A DNA stretch of 64,000 bases. It comes from Peronospora farinosa (lineage: Eukaryota > Oomycota > Peronosporomycetes > Peronosporales > Peronosporaceae). The stretch is taken from the NCBI GenBank assembly GCA_947646735.1, contig CANTFK010000983.1, positions 1-64,000 on the forward strand, in the 5' to 3' direction. Position numbers and translations under genes: made by a program. This document shows positions 42,049 through 51,108 of the stretch, piece by piece (the stretch's first letter is position 1; every line of letters begins with the position of its first letter). Under the pieces are notes generated by a model, which saw only the letters and a program-made list of their open reading frames with translations, was not told the origin of the DNA and searched no databases.

Positions 42049-42052
42049 TACC
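42041..42052 (-). other. Copia primer-binding site, half-tRNA(iMet) type
   Basis: Directly adjacent to the 5' LTR the minus strand reads GGTAATGAGCCC, complementary at 11 of 12 positions to the anticodon arm of a yeast-type initiator tRNA-Met (GGGCTCATAACC). This is the half-tRNA priming mode known from Drosophila copia. The gag ATG lies within it. Confidence 0.7.
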
Positions 42053-42299
42053 TTATGATTTTTGGCAATAGCCAAGGGTGAGTTAAGGTGGGAGCGCTTA
42101 GAAGAAGGTAAAATGAAAAGTGAATTATTATCTAGCTAGTTCCTTAGTTTGTATCGTTGTACTACTCTAAGTCTATCGATATCGACTCTACCATATTAGT
42201 AACAAAACGATGAGTCGATCCCATCGTTACACACAATCACGTAGTGTCGTCTATGCCATGTGGTCATTAGTATCAGTAACCAACAGCATTACTAATACT
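42053..42299 (-). repeat. Copia 5' LTR
   Basis: Intact 247-bp LTR; shares its ends with the split copy at 36484-37859. Confidence 0.95.
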
Positions 42300-43386
42300 G
42301 TCACTTGGTGCGATACACAAATGTGATCCACCCTCGTGAATGTGATATCCATTGATGGATTCACATGAGAAGGGATGACGCTAGTTGAAGCTAGGCATCG
42401 AGACGTCTCAGAAGGACGTCAGTTGCGATCTTAAATCTAGATCTAAGATCATGCGACAGGATACGCTTCTAAAGAGTCGCGTATCCGATCTATATATACA
42501 TGTATATATAGCCAATCAGTAGTTAAGTATATATTTAGTTATAATTAATTATATATAGCTCAGTCTTGAATTTGCTAAATACCGAAGCACCACGCACGAG
42601 AAGCCGAAAAGCTTCTACGTGACGTCGGTGCCTTCTTGTCATAGAAGTACATTGCACTCTCGCTTAAGCGAGAGGCAACTGGTGGTACGACTGCTTAAGC
42701 AGTCGACCAACCTCCTTATCACCCTCGCACGCGAAGGTAAGACGGTCTAACCGCTTCCTCGCTTGTGCATAAGGTGTGTGCTCGTAGTACGAGGCAACTT
42801 CGTAGAAGTGCCCGTCTACACTTCAGCTCCAGGGCCACGCATCTCAGACTCTGCTTTCACCAATGCTGCAAACTGCATCACGTTCTTCGTGAGCTTCTTC
42901 AGCCACGTCCACATTTTACTTGAACACGGCCGAGATGGGGAAATCGGGGCACTGAGAGATACCGTAGTGGCCACAAACTGCTTCATCTGCTCGTGATGAG
43001 TCACAGCGTCATCGTCCTTGATTTGATCCACCTTGTTCTGCAAAGTCCTTATATTCTGCAAGCGCATGATTGAATAGCGGCAAAAAAAGGTGCTCGGGCG
43101 TTCTGAGTGTCATAATGGATCTCTTGTCTTAATATTTCGTTGCGCGGCTCGTTTAGAGCGGCCGGCAACGGTTAGTACTGCGCTTTAGCGCCGACCAACA
43201 CCAATACCACCGCACGCGGAGGTAAGACGGTCTAACCGCTACCTCGCGCTGCTTGAAAGTGTGCCCGCGTAGTATGTGGCAAATTCTTTACGAAGCGCCC
43301 GTCTACACTCGGTAGCACTAGAAGTCTTTCCCACGACCCGTCTCTCTGAGCGTGCGTGTGGATACGGATGTCTTTTAACGTGGATT
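42300..43386. repeat. Older LTR-element debris with internal repeats
   Basis: Non-coding repeat-like sequence between the Copia and Gypsy elements. About 130 bp at 42300-42425 resemble 55610-55740 in inverted orientation, sharing a conserved stretch around CCCTCGTGAATGTGATATCC. Two diverged direct copies of about 105 bp lie at 42721-42823 and 43201-43313 (both contain GGTAAGACGGTCTAACCGCT). A minus-strand open frame of 83 codons (42816-43067, MRLQNIRTLQNKVDQIKDDD) looks like a gag-type coiled-coil fragment. I take the whole as the remains of LTR elements into which the Gypsy element jumped. Confidence 0.55.
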
Positions 43387-43705
43387 TGTAACGGGCTAAG
43401 GACCCGTTACCGTCTTACACTAAAAGGGCGTTGAGGAAGCGCTCTTAATTAACTCGTAAATATAACTGTGTTTTATTTTTGTTTTAGTTTTAATTCGCAG
43501 TAGGTGCGAATATGTTCCCTAGCTCATGGGAACCACTCAAATATGGAAGTCATTTATTATTGGCTTATTATTGGGTCTGGCACCCCAATAATAAACCAAT
43601 AATAAAATGACGCGCAGTATCCGCTAATCGGATACTGCCCTATGCCTACTTATGTAATTATGTATTAATCCTATAACTACTTGTGTAATAGGTAGACCCA
43701 TTACA
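43387..43705 (-). repeat. Gypsy 3' LTR
   Basis: 319 bp. It contains a long imperfect hairpin at 43553-43606: 22 of 23 pairs around an 8-nt loop, arms made of TTATTATTGG repeats. Confidence 0.96.
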
Positions 43706-43816
43706 TCACCCCCCTCTTTAAGTTGCGCTTACCTCAACGTAAGCGCGAATCGCAGAAGTTTCTTCTCGGTCAACGGCGTAACTCCGAACCTGCTCAGTTA
43801 GACTTAACTGATCAGC

Positions 43817-44695
43817 ATGGACCCTAGGCGTCCACGAAACAATGTCTCTGACAGCCAGAACTGGGAACACCAAGCGACAATCCGTAGAGAGCAGGCGCCG
43901 CAGGTCATGGATGGGGACTTGAAACCGTGGCGCTTGTATGGTCTTGAAGGTGCTGTCGAACCCGAGCCACTGGAGGTCATGAAGGACATTTTCACGCGAT
44001 ACCGTACAGTGAGAGACAAGGCGAAGAACAACGCATATACCGACGATGCGTTGCATAGGTCTTGGTGTGCCTTCACCAGGCGCTGGAACGCGAGCCGACG
44101 TGAAGGAACGCCCTTCACGTCCTGGTTAGACGGTCGCGAGGGAACGCGTGATAAACACGCTATTGGCGACCTGCGCCGGCGCATCTGTCGTATGACTTGT
44201 GACGAGTATCACCTTTATTACGTCCACATTCGTGAGGGATGTCCAACGTGCAACGTGGGCAGATCGCTACCGGCCCGGCAGGAATGGGACGACTTAGTGT
44301 TTGCGCGAGGCATGCCCGATCATATTCGTCCATGGATTGCCCGTTATGAGAGAAGCCTTTCGGAGCTTCAGGTGTCCGAGCTACGGCGAATGAGAGCGCG
44401 TCCTTACGATCGCCGACGGCATTCACGTAGCCGAGGTCGTCAACCGTATCATCCATATGCTCCCGAGCCTCGTAATAGGTCTCGGTCTCGGAGTCGCTCG
44501 GGAGGTCGTCGCGGTTTCGTTGCTCGCGAGCATTACGGCTCGCGAGATTGGGGATGGAACCGTCAGCGTCGGTCGCGATCACCGTCTTTCTACGGGACTC
44601 GTAGTTCTCGACCACGTCCAGGACATCTTGGGACAGCGTACTCGATGGCTCCCATGTATCTCCGCCGGGAATATCCCAACCAGCGAACCCTGTAA
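43817..44695 (+). CDS. Antisense ORF of the Gypsy element (unknown, RS-rich)
   Basis: A 292-codon open frame on the strand opposite to gag-pol, starting 111 bp inside the 3' LTR. It begins MDPRRPRNNVSDSQNWEHQA and has Trp-rich (SWCAFTRRWNASR), Cys-containing (REGCPTCNVG) and then Arg/Ser-rich segments (RSRSRSRSGG). The first 340 bp do not overlap any opposite-strand pol domain. After a frameshift near 44600-44690, a plus-strand frame continues to about 45015 with a helix-prone stretch (DELRLLRAEAEESKNALL), and after one stop to about 45208. The later part overlaps the chromodomain code, so its coding status is less certain. Antisense ORFs near the 3' LTR are known in several plant Gypsy lineages. 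No family is recognised. Confidence 0.5.
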   Translation: MDPRRPRNNVSDSQNWEHQATIRREQAPQVMDGDLKPWRLYGLEGAVEPEPLEVMKDIFTRYRTVRDKAKNNAYTDDALHRSWCAFTRRWNASRREGTPFTSWLDGREGTRDKHAIGDLRRRICRMTCDEYHLYYVHIREGCPTCNVGRSLPARQEWDDLVFARGMPDHIRPWIARYERSLSELQVSELRRMRARPYDRRRHSRSRGRQPYHPYAPEPRNRSRSRSRSGGRRGFVAREHYGSRDWGWNRQRRSRSPSFYGTRSSRPRPGHLGTAYSMAPMYLRREYPNQRTL

Positions 44696-45294
44696 TGTTT
44701 CTCGACATGCTTCTTCGTGGGCGACGAGTTATTACTCGGCGCCTGGGACTTGTGATCCTCGTGATCGACAATCCGGTCGACAATCCAGCGTCGCGCACCC
44801 GATGCATCGACTAATGGAGGAGGAGCATCACGACGGAAGGCCTCTGGCGATGAGCGCCGATTCTCGTAATCGGGCGCCTGTACAGTCGAATGATGAGCTG
44901 CGCCTACTCCGCGCTGAAGCCGAGGAGTCGAAGAATGCCCTACTTGATGCTCGCGAGATGGCTGAGAGAGCTCAAGATCGTGCGGATGCTGCGACTGAGG
45001 CTGCTGAGCGGACTTGACGTGAGCAGCTGGTACTGGTTGAGCGCCTACGTCAGCTTGAGACGACTGCGTTCGGAGGACCCCAGCAGGTCGAGTCTGCACG
45101 CGTTCGGGCAGGACTTGGTCCCAGATGTCGTCAACGTCGTCGTCAAGGGATGTCGGATCTCGAGCCGGCACAGAAGAGCGGGGAAGATTCGAAGGGAGAT
45201 TTACCGGCAGGTAAGCCTTGAGGCGCCCGACATAGAAAGTCGGGTGCAAACGCATAGATGTAGGTATGTCTAGCGTGTAAGCGTCACCATGCAC
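44600..45294 (-). pseudogene. Gypsy integrase C-terminus and chromodomain (frameshifted)
   Basis: Reads GDAYTLDIPTSMRLHPTFYV followed by GRLKAYLP, the normal end of chromoviral integrase, then a long polar linker and a chromodomain (HYRVRWLGYS). A frameshift in the chromodomain separates this from GDTWEPSSTLSQDVLDVVEN, read in the next frame at about 44600-44660. Chromodomains steer integration to particular chromatin. Confidence 0.85.
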
Positions 45295-45507
45295 CTTAAC
45301 AACCCGAATTGGGCCAATATATCTTGGCGCTAACTAATTAGCGCCCAAATTCGTCACTGAGGTGTTCGGTAATCCACTTGTTGATAACAATACTCGGTCA
45401 ACTTCTCAAAATATCAACATATTCTTTCGTCCTCTTCTGTCAGCATTCTCCTTTTGCTTTTCGACTGCCTCTTGTAATGCATCACGCACAAAACGCGTGA
45501 TTCCTTG

Positions 45508-46733
45508 TCAAAATAGCAGAAATTTGGTTACTGCAGCCGAGCTTACAGGCGACGTATTCTCTTTTGTGGCAAAATTAGCAACGGGAGACGCGATGGAAAT
45601 CATCGCGTCAGGATTCGACATGCCGTTGTCCACGAAATTACCAGTATTAGGTGCATCGGCAGCAACCTTATGCGCATCGTAATCAATCATCAATAGTTTC
45701 GGCGCAATTCCATCCGTAGATACTTCCCCACCAAGCTTGGAGACAGGGTGCTCTGAAGCTGAGAGAGCAAGCAGCGCCGGAACGCGAAGATGCCTAGCGT
45801 TGTTAACGAAAATGGGCGTCAACCCGGTTGACGCATGGACAGCATTGTTGATTGCAAACTTTGCAAGTGGAAGAAATGAACTCCATGATGAGAACGATGT
45901 TGCATAACTGCGCAAGACATCTTCGAGCACTCTGTTCACACGCTCCGTTTGCCCATCCGTCTCTGGATGGGCCGCCATAGACATAAGCAACCGCGTGCCT
46001 AATAGCTAAAATAACACGGCCCAGAAAGCCGAAGTGAAACGCAGATCACGGTCGGAAACAATAGATTCTGGCAAGCCATGATGCCTGAAGATAAGATCAA
46101 TGAAGATCTTAGCTGTCGTTTCCGCCGTAATGTTGGCGGAGACCGGAGCAGAATGCACCATTTTGCTGAATCGATCTACTAGAACTAATACGCCCGTGCA
46201 TTTCTGTTCATCCGGTGGAAGTCCAAAGATAAAATCCATGTTGACCGAGCGCCCAGCTTCCGTAGCAATCGGAAGCGGACGTAATGGGGCTTGTGAAGAC
46301 GGAGACGGGCTTCACACGCTGACAGGTTTCACAGGAGCGCACCCATTTCTGGACGTACTTATACATTCGCGGCCAGAAAATACGCGAGAAATAGCCGCAA
46401 ATGTCTTTTCGCGACCCAGGTGTCCGCCAGCTGGGCTGTCGTGAATTCATGAACCAATCGGGCTCGAAGGTCGTCATCAGCAGGGATGACGACACGCGGG
46501 GAATCAAAGACGTCCATCGTGTACGTCAGCAACGGACCGTCAAGCGCGTAACGCTTGATGTTGTCGCGTGTTGGTTTCGTCAACTTCGCGAGTAATTTTT
46601 CGCTCGGGTCCCTGAGATAGTTGATGATTCCTGCATAGAAGGAATCATTCGCGTAGGATTCAGCGATCTGAGTTCGGATCGAAAGCACGGGGGTCGAAAT
46701 CATCGCATTAAGTCCCAGGTCAATACAACACAC
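45508..46733 (-). pseudogene. Gypsy integrase (HHCC and DDE core), frame-broken
   Basis: The zinc-binding part carries KYVQKWVRSCETCQRVKP (CxxC). The core shows MDFIFGLP with the first Asp, GLPESIVSDRDLRFTSAFW with the second, and HPETDGQTERVNR with the Glu. At least two frame changes interrupt it between 45990 and 46507. Confidence 0.88.
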
Positions 46734-46760
46734 ACATATATCTTCGTCGTCATCAACATA

Positions 46761-48455
46761 CTACGTTTGATGACCCATATCACGCCGAGGATCGTAATCA
46801 GGACGACGAGAAAGCGCATCAGCGAAAATGTTTTTCCTGCCAGGCTTGCAATGTACCACAAAATTATACTCGGCAAAAAATGACAACCATTGTGCCATAC
46901 GCTGGGACAAGTGAGGACTCTTGACGGCGGTACGCAATGATGCGTGATCTGTGTAGATAGAAAACATATTTTCGCCGAGAAAATATACTCTAAACTTGAT
47001 TAGCGCGTAACGCATAGCCAAAAGTTCCTTGTCGTGTACCGGATAATTTTTCGGCAGGTTTTATCTGTCGTGATTGAAAACTCACGACGCGCTCTCGACC
47101 CTCGTCATCAAATTGCATGAGGGCACATCCTATAGCGAAATTGCTCGCGTCACATACGACGTGGAATGACTTAGAGTTATCAGGTAACATCAGCACCGGT
47201 GCCTCGGACAAGCTCTTCTTTACGGAGTCGAAGGCAGATTGATGTTCTGCCGTCCATAACCATACTGCATCTTTCTTGAGCAAAGTCGATAATGGCTGAA
47301 TTAGCTCAGCATAGTTCTTCGTATACTTATGCAAGTAATTCGCCAGACCGAGCCATTGACGTAATTCATTTGGTTCCTGGGCGTTGGCCAGGAACAGATC
47401 GATGAGATCTTTTCAGGATCAGCGCGAACACCTTCCTTGCTGACGTAGCAACCGAGTACTGGAATCTCGGGAGCGCAGAAGACACATTTCTTCAAATTAG
47501 CATACAATATATTCTCGCGCATAACTTGAAACACCTGCTTCAAGTGTCGAAGGTGTACCTCCGTAGCGCTGAGCTTTTGCTCAGCGCGGCTGTGAACGAA
47601 AATGTCGTCGAAGTAGCTCGGTGCAAAGTCGCGAAGTGGGCGGAGTACTTGTGTCACCATCCGATTGAACGTAGCTGGAGCATTCTTAAGACCTTGTGGC
47701 ATGAATAGCCACTCCCAAAGCATCCCGCTTGGGGTGCTGACCGCAGTGAACGGAATGTCACTGTACCTCATGAGGATCTGATAGAAACACTCTGTCAGAT
47801 CTATGGCGCTGTAGATCTCGCTACCGGACATGGTATTTAATACCATGTCTTTTCGAGGGATAGGCGTTTGAGCCGGGATCGTGGCGTCATTCAGCTTGTT
47901 GAAGGCGTGCACAATGCGCCAACCGCCGGTGGCTTTCTTCACATAGAAAGTCGGACTCGAATGTGGCGAGATACTCTCGCGGACATGTCCAGCCTTGCGG
48001 CGGCCCTCGAAAAATTCATCAATAGCGATGACTTGGTCGCGCGGTAACGGCCACTGCCTTGTCACGCAGTATTTCGATCCTGGCACGAGATCTATCTCGT
48101 GCCGCACACCACGATCCGCCGGAAGCTCAGCTGGAATTTTCTCCGGGAAAATATTGGCGTACTCACGGGCGATATTGTATACAGGGTTGCCCGAAGCACG
48201 AAGAGCATCCCAAGACTGTGCCGCGAAGCGTTCTTCGCGCGCTGATTTAGTCTCGGCGCTCTTCGGGCGAGCCTCCAGAACTTCTTCACTGGCTGCTTCG
48301 GTGGCTGAAACGATGCACACTTGCTCGATGTCGCCGGCCTTGAGGTCATGAAGGAAGTCTTTCCATGTAAGGTCTGGCAGAGATGTGATATCTGCAGCAG
48401 TGCACGGTGGACTCGCTACCTCAATGTAGCGGCCACGATGTGGGGATCCCTCCAC
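46761..48455 (-). pseudogene. Gypsy reverse transcriptase and RNase H, frame-broken
   Basis: RT motifs: HSSPTFYVKKATGGWRIV, FMPQGLKNAPATFNRMV and the catalytic YFDDIFVHSR. A frame change near 47330-47400 leads into the connection domain, and another near 47025 into RNase H (SIYTDHASLRTAVKSPHLSQ, DALSRRPDYD). All domains are recognisable although the frame is not continuous. Confidence 0.92.
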
Positions 48456-48759
48456 ATATTAAAGCGCGCATACGGATTCCGTCACTACGGAATCAAATTC
48501 ATCAGCATCTTGACGTGAATTTTGTCGTCTCGGTGATCGGCGTGCTCCTTTCTTGCGTTTTCTCTTGCGTCTCGAGCCCCTGCTTGAGACTGGCACGTCG
48601 CTATCACAAGAGGATGATGTACCCCCCTCTAGACGTGGGAGCTCTGTCTCCACCACGTCGGTCTTATGCGGATTCGTAGTCCGCCCATTCTCGTCAACCA
48701 AAAGCGGGAGCTCGTCTTCGACCGCTTCACTTGTTTGCGGGATCCCCTTCTCGGCCGCC

Positions 48760-49095
48760 TCGATTTATATCGGGAGCCTCTGCTCGTCCGATGTACTTGT
48801 ACGCGGGAGCCCCTGCTCTACCGTCTCGAAAATGATTGGGAGCCTCTGCTCGTCCGATGTGCTTGTATGCGGGAGCCCCTGCTCGACCGCCTCGTTGAGA
48901 ATCGGGAACCCCAGTTCGACCGATGTCTGTGTGTGCGGGAACCGCTGTTCAACCGCCTCGTTGAGAATCGGGAACCCCTGTTCGACCGATGTCTGTGTAT
49001 GCGGGAACCGCTGTCCGACCGCCTCGTTGTGCATCGGGAACCCCTGTTCGACCGATGTCTGTGTATGCGGGAACCGCTGTTCGACCGCTTCGTTC
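48760..49095 (-). repeat. Coding minisatellite of about 33 bp, doubled to 66 bp
   Basis: About ten copies of an 11-residue unit (VEQRFPHTQTS and VEQGFPILNEA alternate) form five 22-residue repeats. Units at the low-coordinate end have diverged to VEQGLPHTSTSDEQRLPI. Confidence 0.92.
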
Positions 49096-49553
49096 TGTAA
49101 CTCCGTCAGTGTAACGGAACATACTGCGCACAGAGGGCCATCGCTCTTTCTGTGTTGACTACTAGTCGTGGCGAGTTCGTTCACGACCCTGACGTGAGGC
49201 CAATCGGATGAAGCGACCAACAAATGAGTAAACACTTCAATGACGTCATAACCGCTTCGTCGTTTGACGGACCGAGATAGCCAATCTATCTTCGGCTGAT
49301 ACCGTGACAGCCACGGTATCCCAAGTATGCAATCAAATGCATAGTTCATCTCGTACACCAAAAATTCGTCGTTGCTCTGGAAACCGTCGAAAGTGTACAG
49401 TAAAACCACTGTTTTACGCGGGGCACGTTTTGGTTGTCCATCGGCAAGTTTGACAACGATGTCACCTGGACCTTCTCGAACCGTGACAGTCGACGGGAGA
49501 AGGGACAAACAGGATGCACGAAAGAAGTTGTTGGAAGCTCCAGAATCCAACAA
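48765..49553 (-). CDS. Gypsy aspartic protease with repeat-rich C-terminal linker
   Basis: Begins MLDSGASNNFFRASCLSLLP (DSGA active site), followed by a retropepsin-like domain (FDCILGIPWLSRYQPKIDW). The second half is a tandem repeat of NEAVEQRFPHTQTSVEQGFP-type units. The repeat region is in frame with the protease and leads towards RT. Confidence 0.82.
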   Translation of the reverse strand: MLDSGASNNFFRASCLSLLPSTVTVREGPGDIVVKLADGQPKRAPRKTVVLLYTFDGFQSNDEFLVYEMNYAFDCILGIPWLSRYQPKIDWLSRSVKRRSGYDVIEVFTHLLVASSDWPHVRVVNELATTSSQHRKSDGPLCAVCSVTLTELQNEAVEQRFPHTQTSVEQGFPMHNEAVGQRFPHTQTSVEQGFPILNEAVEQRFPHTQTSVELGFPILNEAVEQGLPHTSTSDEQRLPIIFETVEQGLPRTSTSDEQRLPI

Positions 49554-49723
49554 CGCTCAGAGTGGTCGCTTCAATCCAGCGACGATGAGACTGATAATAA
49601 TCAGTCTCGAATCATCGCGCATGGTGGTGGCATTGAAGTGGGTATGAATCACTTTGGGGCTAGGAGCCCGAGCTGCCACCTGAGTACTCGGGGCTCCATT
49701 TCTGCTATTAGGTCGCCTCACGC

Positions 49724-50764
49724 CTACTGGAACCGCTCGTTTTTTGGCGGGACCACCGACGACACAGCGTCTCCTCGTGAGACAGCTGTGTTCATCGTCA
49801 CCGGCGCAGGTGCACGACAGACAGCCGCACGATGGCCTGTTTTACCACAGCGAAAACACTTCATCGTGTTAGGATTGCGAATGTCGCGGCTTAATGATTT
49901 GCCGCGACCACGAGAGGACTCAATTGCATCAATTTCCATTGGCTCTGGGCCAGACGTCCGGGAATGTTGTGACGCTGCGTGCAGGTACGACGACGCGACA
50001 GTGTAATCCTCACGAAGCGCGAGGGCAAATGCCTCCTCGAGGGACTTTGGTTTAGCACGTGTGAGGCAGTAACGCGTCATGCCCTCTTGCATACCAAAAA
50101 TAAAGACATGGACTTGTGAAGCCATGTCAATTGGCTGAGTGGTAATGCACGAAGCAAGATGACGTGTCTTCTGCACGTAGTCACGCATCGACAGCTTGCC
50201 CTGTCGGAGTGAGAAGAAATCTGCACGCAAGCGAGATTCATCTTGAGGAGGCTCGAAAGCCAGTCGTAAGTCACGCTGGATATCGTCCAGCGTAGGAAAC
50301 TCCGACTCATCTACGACGAGCTTTTCGAGAGCCCATTCCTTGGCTTTGCCGGCAAGACTAGACAGCAAGAAATTGACCTCGGCCGTCGGAGCGTCAATTA
50401 ATCTTGACGCTATTGCAATATCCACCTCGCGAAACCAGCGATTGAGGGGGAGACGATCCGGACCATCACCGGAGTACGTTGACGTCTCCATCTTGATAGC
50501 GTCATGGTGCGAAGTGCGCGAGGGAGTTAATACTCGCCGATTCGCTTCGGCGAGCTCGCGCACCATAAAGTCTTGGATGGCGGCACGTTGATCATCAGGC
50601 GTCGCTGTGCTCATCAGCGACGTTACAATAGTTTCACCAGACACCTCCGCGAGGCGATGTAGTGCCTGCCACTTCACCGAGGTGAGATGTGGAAAATCAG
50701 AATGCTCCAGCGAGACCGCTGGAGCCACCGAAGACTCGCCCATGTTCATCTCGAATCTGGTCAT
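49724..50764 (-). CDS. Gypsy gag protein
   Basis: Intact 346-aa gag. The capsid region ([40 protein letters not shown]) is of the retrotransposon gag type. A single CCHC zinc knuckle, [14 protein letters not shown], lies near the C-terminus after a basic stretch. The ATG is 27 nt inside the 5' LTR end, just past the primer-binding site. Confidence 0.93.
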   Translation of the reverse strand: MTRFEMNMGESSVAPAVSLEHSDFPHLTSVKWQALHRLAEVSGETIVTSLMSTATPDDQRAAIQDFMVRELAEANRRVLTPSRTSHHDAIKMETSTYSGDGPDRLPLNRWFREVDIAIASRLIDAPTAEVNFLLSSLAGKAKEWALEKLVVDESEFPTLDDIQRDLRLAFEPPQDESRLRADFFSLRQGKLSMRDYVQKTRHLASCITTQPIDMASQVHVFIFGMQEGMTRYCLTRAKPKSLEEAFALALREDYTVASSYLHAASQHSRTSGPEPMEIDAIESSRGRGKSLSRDIRNPNTMKCFRCGKTGHRAAVCRAPAPVTMNTAVSRGDAVSSVVPPKNERFQ

Positions 50765-50790
50765 TGGAAGGAATACGAAGTGCTACCAGG

Positions 50791-51108
50791 TGTAACGGGC
50801 TAAGGACCCGTTACCGTCTTACACTAAAAGGGCGTTGAGGAAGCGCTCTAATTAACTCGTAAATATAACTCTGTTTTATTTTTGTTTTAGTTTTAATTCG
50901 CAGTAAGTGCGAATATGTTCCCTAGCTCATGGGAACCACTCAAATATGGAAGTCATTTATTATTGGCTTATTATTGGGTCTGGCACCCCAATAATAAACC
51001 AATAATAAAATGACGCGCAGTATCCGCTAATCGGATACTGCCCTATGCCTACTTATGTAATTATGTATTAATCCTATAACTACTTGTGTAATAGGTAGAC
51101 CCATTACA
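50791..51108 (-). repeat. Gypsy 5' LTR
   Basis: 318 bp, two substitutions and one deletion relative to the 3' LTR. Carries the same internal hairpin (50956-51009). Confidence 0.96.

Larger units (their letters stand above)
36484..42299 (-). mobile_element. Ty1/copia retrotransposon, degenerate, 3' LTR disrupted by a hAT element
   Basis: Minus-strand element with 247-bp LTRs at 42053-42299 (5') and 36484-37859 (3', with a 1.1-kb insertion). Domain order gag, protease, integrase, RT-RNase H identifies Copia. The LTRs differ at about five positions (roughly 2%). At least three in-frame stops and one frameshift break gag-pol, so it is inactive. A purine tract (GAGAGAGAG) lies just inside the 3' LTR at about 37860-37870. 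Clear target duplications were not found. Confidence 0.93.
43387..51108 (-). mobile_element. Chromodomain Ty3/gypsy retrotransposon (chromovirus), recent insertion
   Basis: Complete minus-strand element with LTRs at 50791-51108 (5') and 43387-43705 (3') that differ by two substitutions and one indel (about 1%). LTRs start TGTAATGGG and end GTTACA in element orientation. Flanks GGATT and GTATT look like a 5-bp target duplication with one change. A purine tract (AAAGAGGGGGGTGA) precedes the 3' LTR; a TGG-starting primer site follows the 5' LTR (TGGTAGCACTTCG). Order: gag, protease, RT, RNase H, integrase, chromodomain. Pol has several frame breaks. Confidence 0.95.

Noticed and set aside
36478..42305. 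Target-site duplication of the Copia element
   Set aside because: Flanks (CTGTC on the left, GTCAC on the right) share only three bases, which is not convincing.
44160..44590. Minus-strand frame continuing past the Gypsy chromodomain
   Set aside because: Chromoviral pol normally ends soon after the chromodomain; the extension is probably the antisense shadow of the plus-strand ORF, although the reverse cannot be fully excluded.
48553..49158. Plus-strand 201-codon frame with CGNRCSTASL repeats, and the regular spacing of the units as a CRISPR-like array
   Set aside because: The repeats are contiguous without unique spacers, and the minus-strand frame continues from the Gypsy protease; the plus frame is its antisense.
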